From Pseudomonas sp. GD03858 (lineage in GTDB: Bacteria > Pseudomonadota > Gammaproteobacteria > Pseudomonadales > Pseudomonadaceae): a DNA stretch of 64,000 bases. Position numbers and translations under genes: made by a program. The notes under the pieces are model-generated. The model had not been told where the DNA came from. It made no database searches and saw only the letters and a program-made list of their open reading frames with translations. Numbering within the stretch: position 1 is the first letter of the stretch; each line of letters begins with the position of its first letter. The stretch spans positions 29,885 through 93,884 of the forward strand of contig NZ_JAOCDM010000008.1 of the NCBI RefSeq assembly GCF_029840925.1. The letters are read 5' to 3'. Shown here one piece after another: positions 16,360 to 25,625 of this stretch.

Positions 16360-17052
16360 TCAGTTTCCTTGTTCGAGCATGAAGAAATCCCGTCCTTCGA
16401 CCTGGCCGCGGCGCAGAGGGTTGCGGGTGCAGAATCGGGCGAATTCGGCGTCGACGAAGCGGTAGGGCAGATGTTCGTCGCGGCCATGGGGGATGCCCAG
16501 GCGCGTGGTCTGGATCACCCGGGGCACGGCAATGCCGCAGTCCTCGACGTACAGGCGCTCGGGATCGAAGCGTTGCGCATCCCAGTGCGGCACCTTCAGG
16601 CCCATGGCCCGGCAGAGCAGGGTCTGGCCGTTGCACAGGCGTTCGGGGGGACGCAGGTTGCCGCTGGCGTCGGGGTTGTTCAGCTGCATCTGCGCCAGGC
16701 AGTTGGCGTCGGAGATGGCGTCGATCCACGGGTAGGCGGACTTGATCAGCACCGCGTTGCCCGGGCCGTGGGCGCTGAAATTCAGCGAGTCGCCACCGCG
16801 GGCGTAGTACATGTAGATGTGGCCGCCATCGAGGAACAGCGCCTTGCGCTTCTCGGTGAAGCCGAGGGAGGCGTGGCTGCCCTTGTCGGTGAGGTAATAG
16901 GCCTCGGTCTCGATGATCCGCGCGGCCAGCCAGAGATCGCCGTGGCGATGGCGGATGACCTTGCCCAGCAGAGCGCGGGCGAGGGTCTGGGCGTCGCGGT
17001 CGAAGAAGCTGTCGGGCAGGGCGCGGGCCGGGCAGGGGGCGGGTTCGGACAT
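16360..17052 (-). CDS. DNA-3-methyladenine glycosylase, AAG/MPG family
   Basis: A 230-residue base-excision enzyme that removes alkylated or deaminated purines. Family signs are RALLGKVIRH, ARIIETEAYY with the catalytic Glu, DKGSHAS, and GGHIYMYYARGGDSLNFS, which inserts next to the flipped base, then GPGNAVLIKSAYP. The start is ATG 17052; upstream frame runs into a REP copy. It overlaps no neighbour but lies immediately upstream of the DedA-PAP2 gene. This is the animal-type AAG family, not TagA or AlkA. Confidence 0.92.
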   Translation of the reverse strand: MSEPAPCPARALPDSFFDRDAQTLARALLGKVIRHRHGDLWLAARIIETEAYYLTDKGSHASLGFTEKRKALFLDGGHIYMYYARGGDSLNFSAHGPGNAVLIKSAYPWIDAISDANCLAQMQLNNPDASGNLRPPERLCNGQTLLCRAMGLKVPHWDAQRFDPERLYVEDCGIAVPRVIQTTRLGIPHGRDEHLPYRFVDAEFARFCTRNPLRRGQVEGRDFFMLEQGN

Positions 17053-17126
17053 GCGGACGGTTCGTGGTGGCCGGGGCGGCGATGATAGCAATGAATAGCT
17101 TAATCGAGGCTGAATCAGATTGACGC

Positions 17127-17203
17127 CATCGCGGGACAAGCCCGCTCCCACGACAATGCCTGGACAACGCGGCTGGCGTGGGAGCGGGCTTGCCCCGCGA
17201 TGA
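17127..17203. repeat. REP inverted pair
   Basis: Facing copies with GCGGGACAAGCCCGCTCCCA (from 17127) and GGGAGCGGGCTTGCCCCGCG (ending about 17203), upstream of the divergent glycosylase and proA genes. Confidence 0.9.
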
Positions 17204-17308
17204 GGTTGAGGCGTTTTTCGATACGGGTGGTTACATCTTTCCTACACATTCCTCCCACCATTTTCGACCATCCGCCTCCCGCCGCTGGGCGTACCCGAGC
17301 GCGCCAGT

Positions 17309-17314
17309 TATAAT
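17309..17314 (+). promoter_or_regulatory. -10 element upstream of proA
   Basis: TATAAT 34 bases before the proA start. No good -35 box is visible at the right distance. It would serve the long proA-nadD-rsfS-rlmH-mrdA-rodA run. Confidence 0.4.
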
Positions 17315-17348
17315 CAGCCGATTTCCCCTTCGCCAAGACACCGAGCCC

Positions 17349-18620
17349 ATGACTGAGTCCGTTCTTGACTACATGACCCGCCTGGGTCGCGCCGCCCGTG
17401 AGGCCTCGCGGGTGATCGGCCGTGCCAGCACCGCGCAGAAGAACCGCGCCCTGCAGGCCGCCGCCGATGCGCTGGACACCGCCCGCGCCGAGCTTATTGC
17501 AGCCAACGAACAGGACCTGGCCAACGGCCGCAAGAACGGCCTGGAGCCGGCGCTGCTCGATCGCCTGGCGCTGACCCCGGCGCGTATCGACGGCATGATC
17601 ACCGGCCTGCGCCAGGTGGCCAGCCTGGCGGATCCGGTCGGCGCGATCCGCGACATGAGCTACCGCCCATCGGGTATCCAGGTCGGCAAGATGCGCGTGC
17701 CGCTGGGCGTGATCGGCATCATCTACGAGTCGCGTCCCAACGTGACCATCGACGCCGCCAGCCTGTGCCTCAAGTCGGGCAACGCCACCATCCTGCGCGG
17801 CGGTTCCGAAGCCATCCACTCCAACCGCGCCATTGCCGCCTGCATCCAGCGCGGCCTGGCCGAGGCCGGCCTGCCGCCGGCGGTGGTGCAGGTGGTCGAG
17901 ACCACCGATCGCGAGGCCGTGGGCGCGCTGATCAGCATGCCGGAGTACGTCGATGTGATCGTCCCGCGCGGTGGCCGTGGCCTGATCGAGCGCATCAGCC
18001 GCGATGCCCGCGTGCCGGTAATCAAGCACCTGGACGGCATCTGCCATGTATTCGTCGATGCCCATGCCGACCTGGACAAGGCCTGGCGCGTGGCGTTCAA
18101 CGCCAAGACCTATCGCTACGGCATCTGCGGCGCCATGGAAACCCTGCTGGTGGACCAGGCCGTGGCCGAGCGCTTCCTGCCGGAAATGGCCCGCCGCTTC
18201 CAGGACAAGGGCGTCGAGCTGCGTGGCTGCGAGCGCACCCGGGCGATCATCGACGCCAAGCCGGCCAGCGAAGACGACTGGCACACCGAATACCTCGACG
18301 CGATCCTGTCGATCCGCGTCGTCGAAGGCCTGGAGCAGGCCATCGAGCACATCAACCACTACGGCTCGCACCACACCGACTCGATCATCACCGAACACCA
18401 GGGGCAGGCCCGGCGCTTCATCGCCGAGGTCGACTCGGCGTCGGTCATGCTCAACACCCCGACCTGCTTCGCCGACGGCTTCGAATATGGCCTGGGCGCG
18501 GAGATCGGCATCTCCACCGACAAGCTGCATGCCCGCGGCCCGGTCGGCCTGGAGGGGCTGACCTGCGAGAAGTACGTGGTGATCGGCGACGGCCAGCTGC
18601 GCGGCCAGGAGCCGTGCTGA
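17349..18620 (+). CDS. proA: Gamma-glutamyl phosphate reductase
   Basis: Second enzyme of proline synthesis; it reduces L-glutamyl-5-phosphate to the semialdehyde with NADPH. The 423-residue product has the aldehyde-dehydrogenase fold, with [20 protein letters not shown], the [15 protein letters not shown] segment and the catalytic cysteine in [12 protein letters not shown]. Start ATG 17349 gives the usual N-terminus [13 protein letters not shown]. The open frame further upstream reads through a REP pair and is not used. nadD begins one base after its stop. Confidence 0.97.
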   Translation: MTESVLDYMTRLGRAAREASRVIGRASTAQKNRALQAAADALDTARAELIAANEQDLANGRKNGLEPALLDRLALTPARIDGMITGLRQVASLADPVGAIRDMSYRPSGIQVGKMRVPLGVIGIIYESRPNVTIDAASLCLKSGNATILRGGSEAIHSNRAIAACIQRGLAEAGLPPAVVQVVETTDREAVGALISMPEYVDVIVPRGGRGLIERISRDARVPVIKHLDGICHVFVDAHADLDKAWRVAFNAKTYRYGICGAMETLLVDQAVAERFLPEMARRFQDKGVELRGCERTRAIIDAKPASEDDWHTEYLDAILSIRVVEGLEQAIEHINHYGSHHTDSIITEHQGQARRFIAEVDSASVMLNTPTCFADGFEYGLGAEIGISTDKLHARGPVGLEGLTCEKYVVIGDGQLRGQEPC

Positions 18621-18621
18621 G

Positions 18622-19281
18622 TTGAGCAACGCTGTGGCAGTCCGGCGCGTCGGCATTCTCGGCGGTACCTTCGACCCGGTGCATATCGGCCACCTGCGCA
18701 GCGCGCTGGAAGTGGCCGAGTTCATGCGCCTGGACGAGCTGCGCCTGCTGCCCAACGCTCGCCCGCCGCACCGTGACACGCCACAAGTGTCGGCCCAGGA
18801 CCGCCTGGCCATGGTGCGCGGCGCGGTGGCCGGGGTTGGCTGCCTGAGCGTCGATGCCCGCGAGTTGGCGCGCGACAAGCCGTCGTACACCATCGACACG
18901 CTCGAATCGATCCGTGCCGAGCTGGACACGCACGACCAGTTGTTCCTGGTGCTGGGGTGGGACGCGTTCTGCGGCCTGCCCAGCTGGCACCGCTGGGAAG
19001 AGCTGCTGCAACACTGTCACATCCTGGTGCTGCAACGCCCGGATGCCGACGTCGAACCCCCTGACGAGCTGCGCAACCTGCTGGCGGCGCGCTCGGAGAG
19101 CGATCCCACCGCCATGTCCGGCCCGGCGGGGCACATTTCGTTCGTCTGGCAGACACCGCTCGCGGTGTCCGCCACGCAAATCCGACAGCTGCTGGCCAGC
19201 GGCAAGTCGGCGCGGTTCCTGGTGCCGGACGCAGTACTGGCCTATATCGAGGCGCATGATCTGTATCGTGTGTCCAACTGA
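18622..19281 (+). CDS. nadD: Nicotinate-mononucleotide adenylyltransferase
   Basis: Adenylates nicotinate mononucleotide to deamido-NAD in NAD synthesis. The 219-residue protein shows the nucleotidyltransferase motif [12 protein letters not shown] and the C-terminal motif SATQIRQLL. The start is TTG 18622, with AGGAG upstream inside the end of proA. A GTG at 18632 is in a different frame. Position directly after proA and before rsfS is the standard Pseudomonas order. Confidence 0.95.
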   Translation: MSNAVAVRRVGILGGTFDPVHIGHLRSALEVAEFMRLDELRLLPNARPPHRDTPQVSAQDRLAMVRGAVAGVGCLSVDARELARDKPSYTIDTLESIRAELDTHDQLFLVLGWDAFCGLPSWHRWEELLQHCHILVLQRPDADVEPPDELRNLLAARSESDPTAMSGPAGHISFVWQTPLAVSATQIRQLLASGKSARFLVPDAVLAYIEAHDLYRVSN

Positions 19282-19325
19282 CGGCGCCCGTGGGCGCCTC
19301 ATTCAATGAGTTGAACGAGTTTTAT

Positions 19326-19754
19326 ATGACCAAGCAGAAAATCAATGGCATCAGTGGCGAAGAGCTGGTCGAACTGACCAAGGCCGCGCTGGAAGACGTC
19401 AAGGCCCAGGACATCCAGGTCATCGACGTGCGCGACAAGCACAGCCTGACCGACTACATGATCATCGCCACCGGTACTTCCAATCGCCAGATCAACGCGA
19501 TGCTGGAAAAAGTCCGCGAAGCGGTCAAGGCCAAGGGCGCCCAGCCCCTGGGCGAAGAAGGCAAGGGCGACAGCGACTGGGTGCTGCTGGACCTGAACGA
19601 CGTCATCGTCCACATGATGACCGCCGCCGCCCGCCAGTTCTACGACCTGGAGCGCCTGTGGCTGGGTGCCGAGCAGAGCCGTGCCGCCGATGGCAAGCAC
19701 CACAGCCCGGAGAACACCCACGACTACGCCGACAAGCTCAAGGACCGGGAATAA
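19326..19754 (+). CDS. rsfS: Ribosomal silencing factor RsfS
   Basis: A 142-residue protein that binds ribosomal protein L14 and blocks joining of the subunits in starved cells. The fold is recognised by IQVIDVRDKHSLTDYMIIAT, GTSNRQINAM, and GDSDWVLLDLNDVIVHMM, all conserved in RsfS/Iojap. The start at 19326 keeps the known N-terminus MTKQKING; another ATG at 19290 would add twelve residues. It has a long charged C-terminal tail (KHHSPENTHDYADKLKDRE). The gene lies nine bases before rlmH. Confidence 0.95.
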   Translation: MTKQKINGISGEELVELTKAALEDVKAQDIQVIDVRDKHSLTDYMIIATGTSNRQINAMLEKVREAVKAKGAQPLGEEGKGDSDWVLLDLNDVIVHMMTAAARQFYDLERLWLGAEQSRAADGKHHSPENTHDYADKLKDRE

Positions 19755-19763
19755 GGAAGCATC

Positions 19764-20231
19764 GTGCGTCTGCGTCTGATCGCGGTCGGCTCGCGCATGC
19801 CGAAATGGGTCGAGGAAGGCTGGCATGAGTATGCCAAGCGCCTGCCCTCGGAGCTTGCGCTGGAGCTGGTGGAAATCCCGCTGAACACCCGTGGCAAGAA
19901 CGCCGACGTCGCCCGCCTGATCCGTCAGGAGGGCGAGGCGATGCTGAGCAAGGTGCAGCCGGGGGAACGCATCGTCACCCTCGAGGTCCATGGCAAGCCC
20001 TGGAGTACCGAGCAACTGGCGGGCGAACTGGACCGTTGGCGCCTGGATGCGCGCACGGTCAACCTGATGGTGGGCGGCCCGGAAGGGCTGGCGCCGGAAG
20101 TCTGCGCGCGCAGCGAGCAGCGCTGGTCGCTGTCGCCGCTGACGTTGCCGCACCCGTTGGTAAGGATACTCATCGGCGAGCAGATCTATCGCGCCTGGAC
20201 CGTGCTGTCCGGGCATCCCTACCACAAATGA
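19764..20231 (+). CDS. rlmH: 23S rRNA (pseudouridine1915-N3)-methyltransferase
   Basis: SPOUT-class methyltransferase that modifies pseudouridine 1915 in helix 69 of 23S rRNA on the 70S ribosome. The 155-residue length is exact for the family. The knotted SAM site is visible as [13 protein letters not shown], and the C-terminal signature as [17 protein letters not shown]. The start is GTG 19764 with AGGAAG upstream. It is 17 bases before mrdA. Confidence 0.97.
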   Translation: MRLRLIAVGSRMPKWVEEGWHEYAKRLPSELALELVEIPLNTRGKNADVARLIRQEGEAMLSKVQPGERIVTLEVHGKPWSTEQLAGELDRWRLDARTVNLMVGGPEGLAPEVCARSEQRWSLSPLTLPHPLVRILIGEQIYRAWTVLSGHPYHK

Positions 20232-20248
20232 ACCTGTAAGCCTGTCCG

Positions 20249-22147
20249 ATGCCGCAGCAGATCCGCCTCAAGGACCACGAGAAAGACGCCCGCCTGGTGC
20301 GCAACCGCGTCGTCGTGGGCGCTGTGGCGGTGGTGCTGCTCGTCTGCGTGCTGATCGCCCGGCTGTATTACCTGCAGGTCATCCAGTACGACTACCACTC
20401 GACACTGTCGGAGAACAACCGGGTGCATGTGCAGCCGATCCCGCCGACTCGCGGGTTGATCTTCGACCGCAATGGCGTGGTGGTGGCCGACAACCGCCCC
20501 AGTTTCAGCCTGGTGATGACCCGCGAGCGCGCCGGCAACGCCGGCAAGTGGCAGGAAGTGCTGGATGTGATCGTCGAGGTGCTCGAGCTCACCCCCGACG
20601 ACCGCGCCCTGTTCGAGAAGCGCATGAAGCAGGGGCGCCGGCCGTTCGAGCCGGTGCCGATCCTGTTCGAGCTCAACGAAGAGCAGATCGCCCGCATCGC
20701 GGTCAACCAGTTCCGCCTGCCCGGCGTTGAAGTGGCGGCGCAGCTGGTGCGTCATTACCCACAGGGGGCGCATTTCGCCCATTCGGTGGGTTACGTCGGG
20801 CGCATCAACGAAAAAGAGCTCAAGACCCTCGACCCGGTGAACTACAGCGGCACCCATCACATCGGCAAGACCGGCATCGAGCGCTTCTACGAAGACGAGC
20901 TGCACGGCCAGGTAGGGTACGAGGAAGTCGAGACCAACGCCCGTGGCCGGGTGCTGCGGGTACTCAAGCGCACCGACCCGAAACCGGGCAAGGACATCGT
21001 GCTGAGCCTCGACATCAAGCTGCAGGAAGCCGCCGAACAGGCGCTGGGCGGGCGACGTGGCGCGATCGTCGCCCTCGACCCGCGTACCGGCGAAGTGCTG
21101 GCGATGGTCAGCCAGCCGAGCTTCGACCCCAACCTGTTCGTCACCGGCATCGGCTTCAAGGCCTACGCCGAGCTGCGCGATTCGATCGACCGGCCGCTGT
21201 TCAACCGTGTGCTGCGCGGCCTCTATCCACCGGGCTCGACGATCAAGCCCGCAGTGGCCATCGCCGGTCTCGACAGTGGCGTGGTCACCGCAGGCAGCCG
21301 GGTGTTCGATCCGGGCTACTACCAACTGCCCAACTACGACCACAAGTACCGCAACTGGAACCGCACCGGCGATGGCTGGGTGGATCTGGACGTGGCGATC
21401 ATGCGCTCGAACGACACCTACTTCTACGATCTTGCGCACAAGATGGGCATCGATCGCCTCTCCACCTACATGAACAAGTTCGGCATCGGCCAGAAGGTCT
21501 CGCTGGACATGTTCGAAGAATCGCCGGGCCTGATGCCGTCCCGCGAATGGAAGCGTGCCACGCGCCGCCAGGCCTGGTTCCCCGGCGAGACCCTGATTCT
21601 CGGCATCGGCCAGGGCTACATGCAGACCACGCCCCTGCAGCTGGCCCAGGCCACCGCGCTGATAGCCAACAAGGGCGTGTGGAACCGTCCGCACCTGGCC
21701 AAGACCATCGAAGGGCAGCCGCCGGTGGACGACAACCCGATGGAGAACATCGTCCTGCGCGACAAGTCCGACTGGGCCAGGGTCACCCACGGCATGGAGC
21801 AGGTGATGCACGGCGCCCGTGGCACCGCGCGCAAGGCCGCCATCGGCTCGCAGTACCGCATCGCCGGCAAGAGCGGCACGGCCCAGGTCGTGGCGATCAA
21901 GCAGGGCGAGAAGTACGACCGCAACAAATTGCAGGAACGTCACCGCGACCACGCCCTGTTCGTTGCCTTCGCCCCCGCCGAGGCACCGAGGATCGTGGTC
22001 TCGGTGATGGTCGAGAACGGCGAGTCCGGCTCCGGCGTCGCCGCCCCCGTGGTGCGCCAGGTGATGGATGCCTGGCTGCTCGACGAGAATGGCCGGCTCA
22101 AGCCCGAGTTCGCCCCCGCCACAGTCGCCCAGGAATCGGCCCCGTGA
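20249..22147 (+). CDS. mrdA: Penicillin-binding protein 2
   Basis: Class B transpeptidase of the elongasome that crosslinks new side-wall murein. The 632-residue protein has one N-terminal membrane helix (VVVGAVAVVLLVCVLIARLY), the pedestal domain with PIPPTRGLIFDRNG, and the transpeptidase motifs STIK (catalytic Ser in YPPGSTIKP), SND in MRSNDTYF, and KSGT in GKSGTAQV. No strong ribosome binding site precedes ATG 20249. The stop overlaps the rodA start by four bases, in line with the fixed partnership of PBP2 and RodA. Confidence 0.97.
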   Translation: MPQQIRLKDHEKDARLVRNRVVVGAVAVVLLVCVLIARLYYLQVIQYDYHSTLSENNRVHVQPIPPTRGLIFDRNGVVVADNRPSFSLVMTRERAGNAGKWQEVLDVIVEVLELTPDDRALFEKRMKQGRRPFEPVPILFELNEEQIARIAVNQFRLPGVEVAAQLVRHYPQGAHFAHSVGYVGRINEKELKTLDPVNYSGTHHIGKTGIERFYEDELHGQVGYEEVETNARGRVLRVLKRTDPKPGKDIVLSLDIKLQEAAEQALGGRRGAIVALDPRTGEVLAMVSQPSFDPNLFVTGIGFKAYAELRDSIDRPLFNRVLRGLYPPGSTIKPAVAIAGLDSGVVTAGSRVFDPGYYQLPNYDHKYRNWNRTGDGWVDLDVAIMRSNDTYFYDLAHKMGIDRLSTYMNKFGIGQKVSLDMFEESPGLMPSREWKRATRRQAWFPGETLILGIGQGYMQTTPLQLAQATALIANKGVWNRPHLAKTIEGQPPVDDNPMENIVLRDKSDWARVTHGMEQVMHGARGTARKAAIGSQYRIAGKSGTAQVVAIKQGEKYDRNKLQERHRDHALFVAFAPAEAPRIVVSVMVENGESGSGVAAPVVRQVMDAWLLDENGRLKPEFAPATVAQESAP

Positions 22148-23289
22148 AGAACAACTTCGACCGCATGCTCTCCAGCGAGGACGTGATGCGCAGACGCGCC
22201 AGCTTCCTGCAGCGCATCCACATCGACGGCCCCTTGCTGCTCATCCTGCTGACCCTGGCCGCCGGCAGCCTGTTCGTGCTCTATTCGGCCAGCGGCAAGA
22301 ACTGGGACCTGCTGATGAAGCAGGCCACTTCGTTCGGCATCGGCCTTGTGTCGATGTTCGTCATCGCCCAGCTCGAACCCCGCTTCATGGCGCGCTGGGT
22401 GCCGCTGGCCTACCTGGCCGGGGTGTTCCTGCTGATCGTGGTCGACGTCATGGGCCACAACGCCATGGGCGCCACGCGCTGGATCAACATCCCCGGGGTG
22501 ATCCGCTTCCAGCCCTCGGAATTCATGAAGATCATCATGCCGGCGACCATCGCCTGGTACCTGTCCAAGCGCACCCTGCCGCCGCACCTGAAGCATGTGG
22601 CGATCAGCCTGGTCCTGATCGGCGTGCCGTTCATCCTCATCGTCCGCCAGCCGGACCTGGGCACCGCGCTGCTGATCCTCGCCTCCGGCGCCTTCGTGCT
22701 GTTCATGGGCGGGCTGCGCTGGCGCTGGATCGTCAGCGTGATCGCCGCGGCGGTGCCGGTGGCGGTGGCCATGTGGTTCTTCGTCATGCACGACTACCAG
22801 AAGCAGCGCGTGCTGACCTTCCTCGACCCGGAAAGCGACCCGCTGGGCACCGGCTGGAACATCATTCAGTCCAAGGCGGCGATCGGTTCGGGCGGGGTGT
22901 TCGGCAAGGGCTGGCTGCTGGGGACCCAGTCGCACCTGGACTTCCTGCCCGAGAGCCACACCGACTTCATCATCGCCGTGCTCGGCGAGGAATTCGGCCT
23001 GGTCGGCATCTGCCTGCTGCTGCTGATCTACATCCTGTTGATCGGTCGCGGGCTGATGATCACCGCCCAGGCCCAGACCCTGTTCGGCAAGCTGCTCGCG
23101 GGCAGCCTGACCATGACCTTCTTTGTTTATGTGTTCGTCAATATCGGTATGGTCAGCGGCCTTCTGCCCGTGGTGGGCGTGCCGCTGCCCTTCATCAGCT
23201 ATGGCGGAACTTCGTTGGTGACGCTGCTGTCAGCGTTTGGCGTTCTGATGTCGATCCACACGCACCGCAAATGGATCGCGCAGGTTTGA
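22144..23289 (+). CDS. rodA: Rod-shape SEDS glycosyltransferase RodA
   Basis: Polytopic SEDS-family peptidoglycan polymerase working with PBP2. The 381-residue product has about ten membrane helices and the family segments RWINIPGVIRFQPSEFMKI, DLGTALLI and LPFISYGGTS. Two starts are possible. GTG 22144 overlaps the mrdA stop (GTGA). ATG 22186, preceded by GCGAGG, would give 367 residues, closer to the usual RodA length. The longer form is listed because of the overlap. Confidence 0.93.
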   Translation: MKNNFDRMLSSEDVMRRRASFLQRIHIDGPLLLILLTLAAGSLFVLYSASGKNWDLLMKQATSFGIGLVSMFVIAQLEPRFMARWVPLAYLAGVFLLIVVDVMGHNAMGATRWINIPGVIRFQPSEFMKIIMPATIAWYLSKRTLPPHLKHVAISLVLIGVPFILIVRQPDLGTALLILASGAFVLFMGGLRWRWIVSVIAAAVPVAVAMWFFVMHDYQKQRVLTFLDPESDPLGTGWNIIQSKAAIGSGGVFGKGWLLGTQSHLDFLPESHTDFIIAVLGEEFGLVGICLLLLIYILLIGRGLMITAQAQTLFGKLLAGSLTMTFFVYVFVNIGMVSGLLPVVGVPLPFISYGGTSLVTLLSAFGVLMSIHTHRKWIAQV

Positions 23290-23306
23290 AAAAGGTGAAG
23301 AATTTC

Positions 23307-24317
23307 ATGCAAGCAGTGCGTGGCTGGGTGGCCCGTCTGGCGCCGTGGATCGGCGCGATGAGTCTGTTCGGCGCAGTCCAGCAGGCCAATGCCGGCGATT
23401 ACGACGGCTCGCCGCAAGTGGCCGAATTCGTCGGCGAGATGACCCGCGACTACGGCTTTGCCGGCGAGCAGTTGATAGGCGTGTTCCGCGAGGTGCAGCG
23501 CAAGCAGGCGATCCTCGACGCGATCTCGCGGCCGGCCGAACGGGTCAAGCCGTGGAAGGAATACCGTCCGATGTTCATCACCGACGCGCGCATCGCCCGG
23601 GGTGTGGACTTCTGGCGCCAGCACGAGGCCGTGCTGGCGCGCGCCGAGCAGGAATATGGCGTGCCGGCGCAGGTCATCGTGTCGATCATCGGCGTGGAGA
23701 CCTTCTTTGGCCGCAACACCGGCAGCTACCGGGTCATCGACGCGCTGTCCACGCTTGGCTTCGACTACCCGCCGCGCGCGGAGTTCTTCCGCAAGGAACT
23801 GCGCGAATTCCTCCTGCTGGCCCGCGAAGAACAGCTCGATCCGTTGACGCTCAAGGGCTCCTACGCCGGCGCCATGGGCCTGCCGCAGTTCATGCCGAGC
23901 AGCTTCCGTGCCTATGCCGTGGACTTCGACGGCGATGGCCATATCAACATCTGGAACAACCCGGACGATGCCATCGGCAGCGTCGCCAGTTATTTCAAGC
24001 GCCACGGCTGGGTGGCCGGGGAACCTGTGGTCAGTCGCGCGGACGTGAGCGGCGAGCGTGTCGACGAAGGCTTGACCAGTGGCATCGAGCCGGTGAAGAC
24101 GGTCGCGCAGTTGCGGGCGTTGGGCTGGTCGAGTCATGATGCGCTGCGCGATGATCTGCCGGTCACCGCCTTCCGCCTGGAAGGTGAAAATGGCCCCGAG
24201 TACTGGATGGGCCTGAAGAATTTCTATGCGATCACTCGCTACAACCGCAGCGTGATGTATGCCATGGCGGTGCATCAGCTTTCCCAGCAGCTGGTTCTGG
24301 CACGGGGCGTCAAGTAA
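23307..24317 (+). CDS. mltB: Lytic murein transglycosylase B
   Basis: Cleaves the glycan strand of murein with formation of 1,6-anhydro-muramic acid. The 336-residue protein begins with a signal peptide (QANA cleavage). The catalytic glutamate lies in IIGVETFFGRNTGSYRV, followed by the family block GSYAGAMGLPQFMPSSF and FDGDGHINIWNN. The start is ATG 23307 with AAGGTGAAG upstream; a TTG at 23286 overlaps the rodA stop but spoils the signal peptide. There is no lipobox, so it is probably soluble periplasmic. The next gene starts at the base after its stop. Confidence 0.93.
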   Translation: MQAVRGWVARLAPWIGAMSLFGAVQQANAGDYDGSPQVAEFVGEMTRDYGFAGEQLIGVFREVQRKQAILDAISRPAERVKPWKEYRPMFITDARIARGVDFWRQHEAVLARAEQEYGVPAQVIVSIIGVETFFGRNTGSYRVIDALSTLGFDYPPRAEFFRKELREFLLLAREEQLDPLTLKGSYAGAMGLPQFMPSSFRAYAVDFDGDGHINIWNNPDDAIGSVASYFKRHGWVAGEPVVSRADVSGERVDEGLTSGIEPVKTVAQLRALGWSSHDALRDDLPVTAFRLEGENGPEYWMGLKNFYAITRYNRSVMYAMAVHQLSQQLVLARGVK

Positions 24318-25316
24318 ATGCGCGAACTCTTTACCCTCAATACCGCAAAACTGCTGACTTGCGTCGCCGTGGGCCTGGTCCTGGCCAGTTGCTCCTCGAG
24401 CCGGCCCTCGAGCCCGCAAACGGGCAATACCGTGCGCGCGCAGCCAGGCCTGGACATCAACCGGGCCCATAAGGACGGCGCGCCCTGGTGGGACGTGGAC
24501 GTCAACAAGATTCCCGACGCCACCCCGACCGTGCATACCGGCAACTACAAGGCCAACCCGTACACGGTGCTGGGCAAGACCTACTACCCGATGCAGGATT
24601 CGCGCAACTACCGCGCCGAGGGCACCGCGTCGTGGTACGGCACCAAGTTCCACGGGCAGAACACCGCCAACGGCGAGCTCTATGACCTCTATGGCATGAG
24701 CGCGGCGCACAAGACCCTGCCGCTGCCGGCCTACGTGCGGGTGACCAACCTGGCCAACGGACGCAGCGTGATCCTGCGGGTCAACGACCGTGGCCCGTTC
24801 TACTCCGATCGCATCATCGACCTGTCCTACGCCGCGGCGAAGAAGCTCGGCTATGCCGAGAGCGGCACCGCGCACGTGCGCGTCGAAGGTATCGACCCGC
24901 AGCAATGGTGGGCCCAGCGCGGCCAGCAGCCACCGATGATGCTCAAGGAGCCGCAGGTGGCCCAGGCCCAGCCGATTGCCGTCAGCACTGGCCGGGTCGA
25001 GCAGTGGACCCCACCACCGCAGCAGCACGCGGCGCCGGTGGTGCCGGTGCAGGTGGGCGGCAACAACGTGCCGAACGCCAACGGTGGCAGCTTCCTGCAG
25101 GTGGGCGCGTTCGCCAACCCGGATGCCGCCGAACTGCTGCGCTCGAAGCTGAGCACCATGGTCAGCGCGCCGGTGTTCATCAGCTCCATCGTGCGCAACC
25201 AGCAGACCCTGCACCGGGTACGCCTGGGGCCGATCAACAGCCAGGGCGAGATCCAGCAGGCCCAGGACAGCATTCGCCTGGCGAACCTGGGGCAGGCGAA
25301 GGTCGTCACTGACTGA
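24318..25316 (+). CDS. rlpA: Septal ring lytic transglycosylase RlpA
   Basis: A 332-residue outer-membrane lipoprotein. The lipobox is VLASC (Cys26). A double-psi beta-barrel domain has TASWYGTKFHGQNTANGE, GMSAAHKTLPLP and VNDRGPFYSDRIIDLSYAAA with the catalytic Asp. A Pro/Gln-rich linker leads to a C-terminal SPOR domain (SFLQVGAFANPDAAE to QAKVVTD). In Pseudomonas RlpA cuts glycan strands that lack stem peptides and is taken to septa by SPOR. It abuts mltB and is followed by a repeat array. Confidence 0.95.
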   Translation: MRELFTLNTAKLLTCVAVGLVLASCSSSRPSSPQTGNTVRAQPGLDINRAHKDGAPWWDVDVNKIPDATPTVHTGNYKANPYTVLGKTYYPMQDSRNYRAEGTASWYGTKFHGQNTANGELYDLYGMSAAHKTLPLPAYVRVTNLANGRSVILRVNDRGPFYSDRIIDLSYAAAKKLGYAESGTAHVRVEGIDPQQWWAQRGQQPPMMLKEPQVAQAQPIAVSTGRVEQWTPPPQQHAAPVVPVQVGGNNVPNANGGSFLQVGAFANPDAAELLRSKLSTMVSAPVFISSIVRNQQTLHRVRLGPINSQGEIQQAQDSIRLANLGQAKVVTD

Positions 25317-25329
25317 AGGCGGCTGCAAG

Positions 25330-25385
25330 CTTCAAGCTTCAAGCTTCAAGCTTCAAGCTTCAAGCTTCAAGCTTCAAGCTTCAAG
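25330..25385. repeat. Tandem array of eight CTTCAAG heptamers
   Basis: Eight perfect head-to-tail copies of the seven-base unit CTTCAAG, preceded by GCTGCAAG. It starts 14 bases after the rlpA stop. Since the unit is nearly self-complementary to the array at 25415, the two can fold into one long stem. Confidence 0.97.
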
Positions 25386-25414
25386 AAAGCGTGCGCCTTA
25401 TGCCTTCGCCTTTT

Positions 25415-25442
25415 CTTGCAGCTTGCAGCTTGCAGCTTGCAG
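25415..25442. repeat. Tandem array of four CTTGCAG heptamers
   Basis: Four perfect copies of CTTGCAG, followed by a partial CTCTTGC. They are complementary, with one mismatch per unit, to the CTTCAAG array 30 bases upstream. The remainder of the rlpA-dacA gap (to 25625) shows no gene; a TACAAT at 25486 may be the -10 of dacA. Confidence 0.9.
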
Positions 25443-25625
25443 CTCTTGCTGTCGGTTTGTTCATGAATTGCCGGGCAATGGCATGTACAATGCCCGTTTT
25501 GCCCGCAGCGGCATTACGCCGCAGCTCGCGGGCCAGGCCACAGGCCATAGAACTAGACTGACGGGGCGCTGGGCAAACGAACTTGCCCACGGAACATCAG
25601 ACCATTAGCGATTTACGAGAGACGG

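Noticed and set aside
25330..25442. Possible CRISPR array
   Set aside because: Units are seven bases long without spacers, and no cas genes are present. It is a simple tandem repeat.
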